7,926 bases of DNA from Beijerinckiaceae bacterium (lineage in GTDB: Bacteria > Pseudomonadota > Alphaproteobacteria > Rhizobiales > Beijerinckiaceae). A model generated the notes under the pieces. The model did not search any database and was not told the origin of the DNA. It saw nothing but the letters and a program-made list of their open reading frames with translations. Below, one piece after another: positions 5,850-7,926 of this stretch (its first letter is position 1; the number at the start of each line of letters is the position of its first letter). The translations under genes were made by a program, and so were the position numbers. The stretch is from positions 1 to 7,926 of the forward strand of contig CANGRU010000064.1 of assembly GCA_947456315.1 (NCBI GenBank), given 5' to 3'.

Positions 5850-6299
5850 CTAACCATAAATCTCATCAGCACGTTTTTCGAAAGCTTCAGCAAAGCGACG
5901 GAAGGCTGTGTCGAACATTGTGCCCATTAAAAGGCCGAGTGTCCGGCTCGCAAATTCATAACTGATCGCAAAACCAACTTCACAACTGCCATCTGGGCAA
6001 TCAATAAAAGTCCATTGATTTTCCAGATGGCTGAATGGCCCGTCGATATATTCAACCATGATACGCAAGCGCGGACGATCAATGGTTACGCGACTGGTGA
6101 ATGTTTCGCGGATCGCCTTAAAGCCAACCTGCATCTCCGCGACAATGGTCTCAACGCCTTCAGTTCCTGGAACCCGGCGACGCACACGTAGACCTGTACA
6201 CAGTGGCAGGAATTGCGGATAGGCCTCCACATCAGCCACCAGATCGAACATTTGTTCCGCTTTGTGGCGCACCATGCGTGTTGTTTTGAATGAAGGCAT
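5850..6299 (-). CDS. COQ10/RatA-like START-domain (SRPBCC) protein
   Basis: A 149-residue polyketide-cyclase/START-fold protein of the COQ10/RatA family. COQ10 proteins bind ubiquinone and help its function in respiration. The E. coli homologue RatA was named a toxin that blocks 70S assembly, and automatic annotation often copies that label. Family blocks are visible: MPSFKTTRMVRHKAEQMFDL, VADVEAYPQFLPLCTGLRV, a central strand region with FKAIRETFTSRVTIDRP, YIDGPFSHLENQWTFID, and a C-terminal helix GTMFDTAFRRFAEAFEKRA. The frame is open to an ATG at 6332, but relatives begin MPxF, so 6299 is chosen; neither start has a strong ribosome binding site. It lies 63 bases downstream of lipA on the same strand, a common alphaproteobacterial pairing, so it is probably co-transcribed. 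With no RatB-like gene beside it and lipA upstream, a ubiquinone role is more likely than a toxin role. Confidence 0.88.
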   Translation of the reverse strand: MPSFKTTRMVRHKAEQMFDLVADVEAYPQFLPLCTGLRVRRRVPGTEGVETIVAEMQVGFKAIRETFTSRVTIDRPRLRIMVEYIDGPFSHLENQWTFIDCPDGSCEVGFAISYEFASRTLGLLMGTMFDTAFRRFAEAFEKRADEIYG

Positions 6300-6362
6300 G
6301 TGTCTGTCCGCTACGTCACAGCCATCTAACATGAAGTGTCAGATTGATCGAGAACCGGAACA

Positions 6363-7340
6363 TCAGGCGCGCGATTTCGCTTCGCGAGCTGCCTTGAGGC
6401 GGGCAAAATCTTCACCAGCATGATGAGATGACCGCGTCAGTGGAGAGGCAGATGCCAAAAGGAAACCTTTCGCTCGTGCGACACTGTCATAGGAGCCGAA
6501 TTCTTCAGGCGTCACAAAACGTACAACCGGATGATGTTTTTTGGTTGGCTGCAGATATTGACCGATGGTGATGAAGTCTACATCTGCAGAGCGCAGATCA
6601 TCCATCAATTGCAAAACTTCGTTTCTCTCTTCACCCAGCCCGACCATAATACCGGATTTGGTGAAAATGCTGGCATCAAGTTCCTTCACCCGCTGCAACA
6701 AGCGGATTGAATGGAAATAACGCGCACCGGGACGGACGGTCAGATATTTGGAGGGGACAGTTTCCAGATTGTGATTGAAGACATCAGGGCGTGCCGCGAC
6801 CACAATTTCCAAAGCCCCATCCTTGCGAAGAAAGTCAGGCGTCAAGATCTCGATGGTTGTTTTGGGTGATGCAACACGGATCGCGCGGATGACTTGTGCA
6901 AAATGGTCAGCACCGCCATCGGCGAGATCATCACGGTCTACGGATGTGATTACCACATGTTCCAGCCCGAGCTTGGCAACAGCCTCAGCAATATGGGCGG
7001 GTTCTTTGGGGTCAAGCGCAGCCGGCATGCCGGTCTTCACATTGCAGAAAGCGCAAGCGCGCGTGCATGTGTCGCCCATGATCATGAATGTGGCGTGCTT
7101 CTTCTCCCAGCACTCGCCAATATTGGGGCAACCAGCTTCTTCGCAAACCGTCACAAGACCATTTTCTTTGACGATGCGATTGGTCTCCGCCCATTTGGGC
7201 GAGCCGGGTGCTTTGACACGGATCCAATCCGGCTTGCGCAGAACGGGATTGTCAGGGCGGTGCGCTTTTTCAGGGTGGCGGAGTTGGGCCTCCCCCTTTT
7301 TGCGCGGATCATCATTCAGGAGATCAATAACAACAGCCAT
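6363..7340 (-). CDS. lipA: Lipoyl synthase
   Basis: A 325-residue radical SAM enzyme that inserts two sulfurs into octanoyl chains on the E2 subunits of 2-oxoacid dehydrogenases and on GcvH, completing lipoate in the cytoplasm. Both [4Fe-4S] cysteine sets are present: the auxiliary cluster CX4CX5C (Cys66, Cys71, Cys77 in [12 protein letters not shown]) and the radical SAM CX3CX2C (Cys92, Cys96, Cys99 in CTRACAFC). The C-terminal [10 protein letters not shown] carries the conserved serine that ligates the auxiliary cluster. Other family blocks are [40 protein letters not shown] and [15 protein letters not shown]. Starts at TTG 7364, ATG 7346 and ATG 7340 are in frame; 7340 ([10 protein letters not shown]) fits relatives and is best spaced from AAAGG (7351-7355). 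That ribosome binding site lies in one arm of a perfect inverted repeat. The protein looks complete and functional. Confidence 0.97.
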   Translation of the reverse strand: MAVVIDLLNDDPRKKGEAQLRHPEKAHRPDNPVLRKPDWIRVKAPGSPKWAETNRIVKENGLVTVCEEAGCPNIGECWEKKHATFMIMGDTCTRACAFCNVKTGMPAALDPKEPAHIAEAVAKLGLEHVVITSVDRDDLADGGADHFAQVIRAIRVASPKTTIEILTPDFLRKDGALEIVVAARPDVFNHNLETVPSKYLTVRPGARYFHSIRLLQRVKELDASIFTKSGIMVGLGEERNEVLQLMDDLRSADVDFITIGQYLQPTKKHHPVVRFVTPEEFGSYDSVARAKGFLLASASPLTRSSHHAGEDFARLKAAREAKSRA

Positions 7341-7350
7341 TGCCATCCAG

Positions 7351-7367
7351 CCTTTGTGAGACAAAGG
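7351..7367 (-). promoter_or_regulatory. Perfect inverted repeat covering the lipA ribosome binding site
   Basis: CCTTTGT (7351-7357) and ACAAAGG (7361-7367) are exact 7-bp complements around a 3-base loop, GAG on the + strand and CTC on the minus strand. On the lipA transcript the downstream arm contains AAAGG, the likely Shine-Dalgarno, 10 bases before the chosen start. In RNA the stem would hide that site; in DNA the near-palindrome could be an operator half-site pair. There is no U-tract, so it is not a good terminator for the upstream kinase gene. Confidence 0.5.
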
Positions 7368-7408
7368 GTCTAGCGCGCAAAACGCGACAGGCCAAGCCCC
7401 AATTGCCC

Positions 7409-7926
7409 TTAGAAATGGGTCAATTCCGGTAGTTTCGGTGGCAAGGGCCGCTCTGACAAAACAGAAGAATCAGCAGACCCTTCAATCAGGCAAGACACCC
7501 CTTCAGGATCAAAGCGCAAGTCCACAGACCCACCAAGTGCGCGGGCGGCTATTGCCTCGATGACAAATCGCCCGAAACCGCGACGTGTCGGCTCTTCAAC
7601 CCGTGGACCTCCCCGCTCAACCCAGGAGAGTTTAAGCCGGTCTTGGCCGAGCATGTTCGTGGAAAGCGACCAACTGATATGAACTTCTCCGCCATCTACC
7701 GATAAGGCTCCGTATTTCACCGCATTGGTCGAAAGCTCATGCATGGCCATGCCAAGATTTTGGGCAGCCACAGGGGTCAGGATAATATCAGGCCCCTCGG
7801 TGATAAGCCGCGCATTGGTCTGGGATTTGAGATGCCCAATCTGGGAGGACACCAATTCCTGCATGCTGATACCGCGCCAATCTTCACGCGCCAAAAGATC
7901 ATGGGATTGGGCAAGGCCACTCAATC
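7409..7926 (-). CDS. HWE-family sensor histidine kinase, C-terminal catalytic part (5' end outside window)
   Basis: This is the C-terminal ~172 residues of a histidine kinase; the frame runs off the right edge, so its start and any sensor domain lie outside. [15 protein letters not shown] is the end of the phospho-acceptor (dimerisation) region, just after the phosphorylated His expected upstream. The ATP-binding domain follows: the N box is [14 protein letters not shown], and the G1 box has WVERGGP. The His in the N box and the W-x-E in the G1 box define the HWE family, common in Rhizobiales. [19 protein letters not shown] is the G2-like and following helix, and the domain ends with GVSCLIEG. 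The short tail ([19 protein letters not shown]) is Pro-rich and looks disordered. HWE kinases often sense light or general stress and act with the PhyR/NepR general stress response, but the input here is not visible. It lies 68 bases upstream of lipA on the same strand; operon membership is uncertain. Confidence 0.9.
   Translation of the reverse strand, partial: LSGLAQSHDLLAREDWRGISMQELVSSQIGHLKSQTNARLITEGPDIILTPVAAQNLGMAMHELSTNAVKYGALSVDGGEVHISWSLSTNMLGQDRLKLSWVERGGPRVEEPTRRGFGRFVIEAIAARALGGSVDLRFDPEGVSCLIEGSADSSVLSERPLPPKLPELTHF

Noticed and set aside
6775..7373. Plus-strand open frames of 159 and 194 residues opposite lipA
   Set aside because: They overlap the clearly intact lipA and show no domain or ribosome binding site of note.

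Overview
The window looks like chromosomal DNA of an alphaproteobacterium, most likely in or near the Hyphomicrobiales (Rhizobiales). The CspA protein is of the short rhizobial type. A lipA gene is followed by a COQ10/RatA-like START-domain gene, an order common in alphaproteobacteria. A partial HWE-family histidine kinase, a family concentrated in that class, lies at the right edge. This placement is inference from family resemblance; no search was run. No RNA genes, CRISPR arrays, insertion sequences or phage genes were seen.

Layout. Left edge (1-674): the 3' end of an exonuclease III gene (xth, + strand) converges on a cold-shock gene (csp, - strand), with a perfect hairpin between them that can terminate both. 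Region 675-1255 is about 580 bases without a convincing gene and holds the divergent upstream regions of csp and the transport cluster. The middle (1256-5841, + strand) is a four-gene transport cluster: two tandem Bug/TctC-type periplasmic binding proteins that are clear paralogues, a 12-TM major facilitator, and a periplasmic binding protein of the iron/polyamine ABC type with a twin-arginine-like signal. No membrane or ATPase partner for any of the three binding proteins lies in the window. Right part (5850-7926, - strand): a partial HWE histidine kinase, then lipA (lipoyl synthase), then a COQ10/RatA-like protein. The last of these meets the transport cluster tail-to-tail only 8 bases away.

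How the genes work together. The housekeeping genes flank what looks like an accessory uptake locus. Its two Bug proteins probably bind small carboxylated or related organic solutes, the MFS protein could carry the same or a derived compound across the inner membrane, and the fourth gene adds another high-affinity receptor. The substrate cannot be read from sequence.

The most notable non-coding signals are two inverted repeats that bury ribosome binding sites. One lies in front of the second Bug gene (2334-2368) and one in front of lipA (7351-7367). I found no convincing wholly new system. The best candidates for a second look are the orphan receptor cluster, the shared CX6C pair in the two Bug proteins, and the RBS-occluding hairpins.
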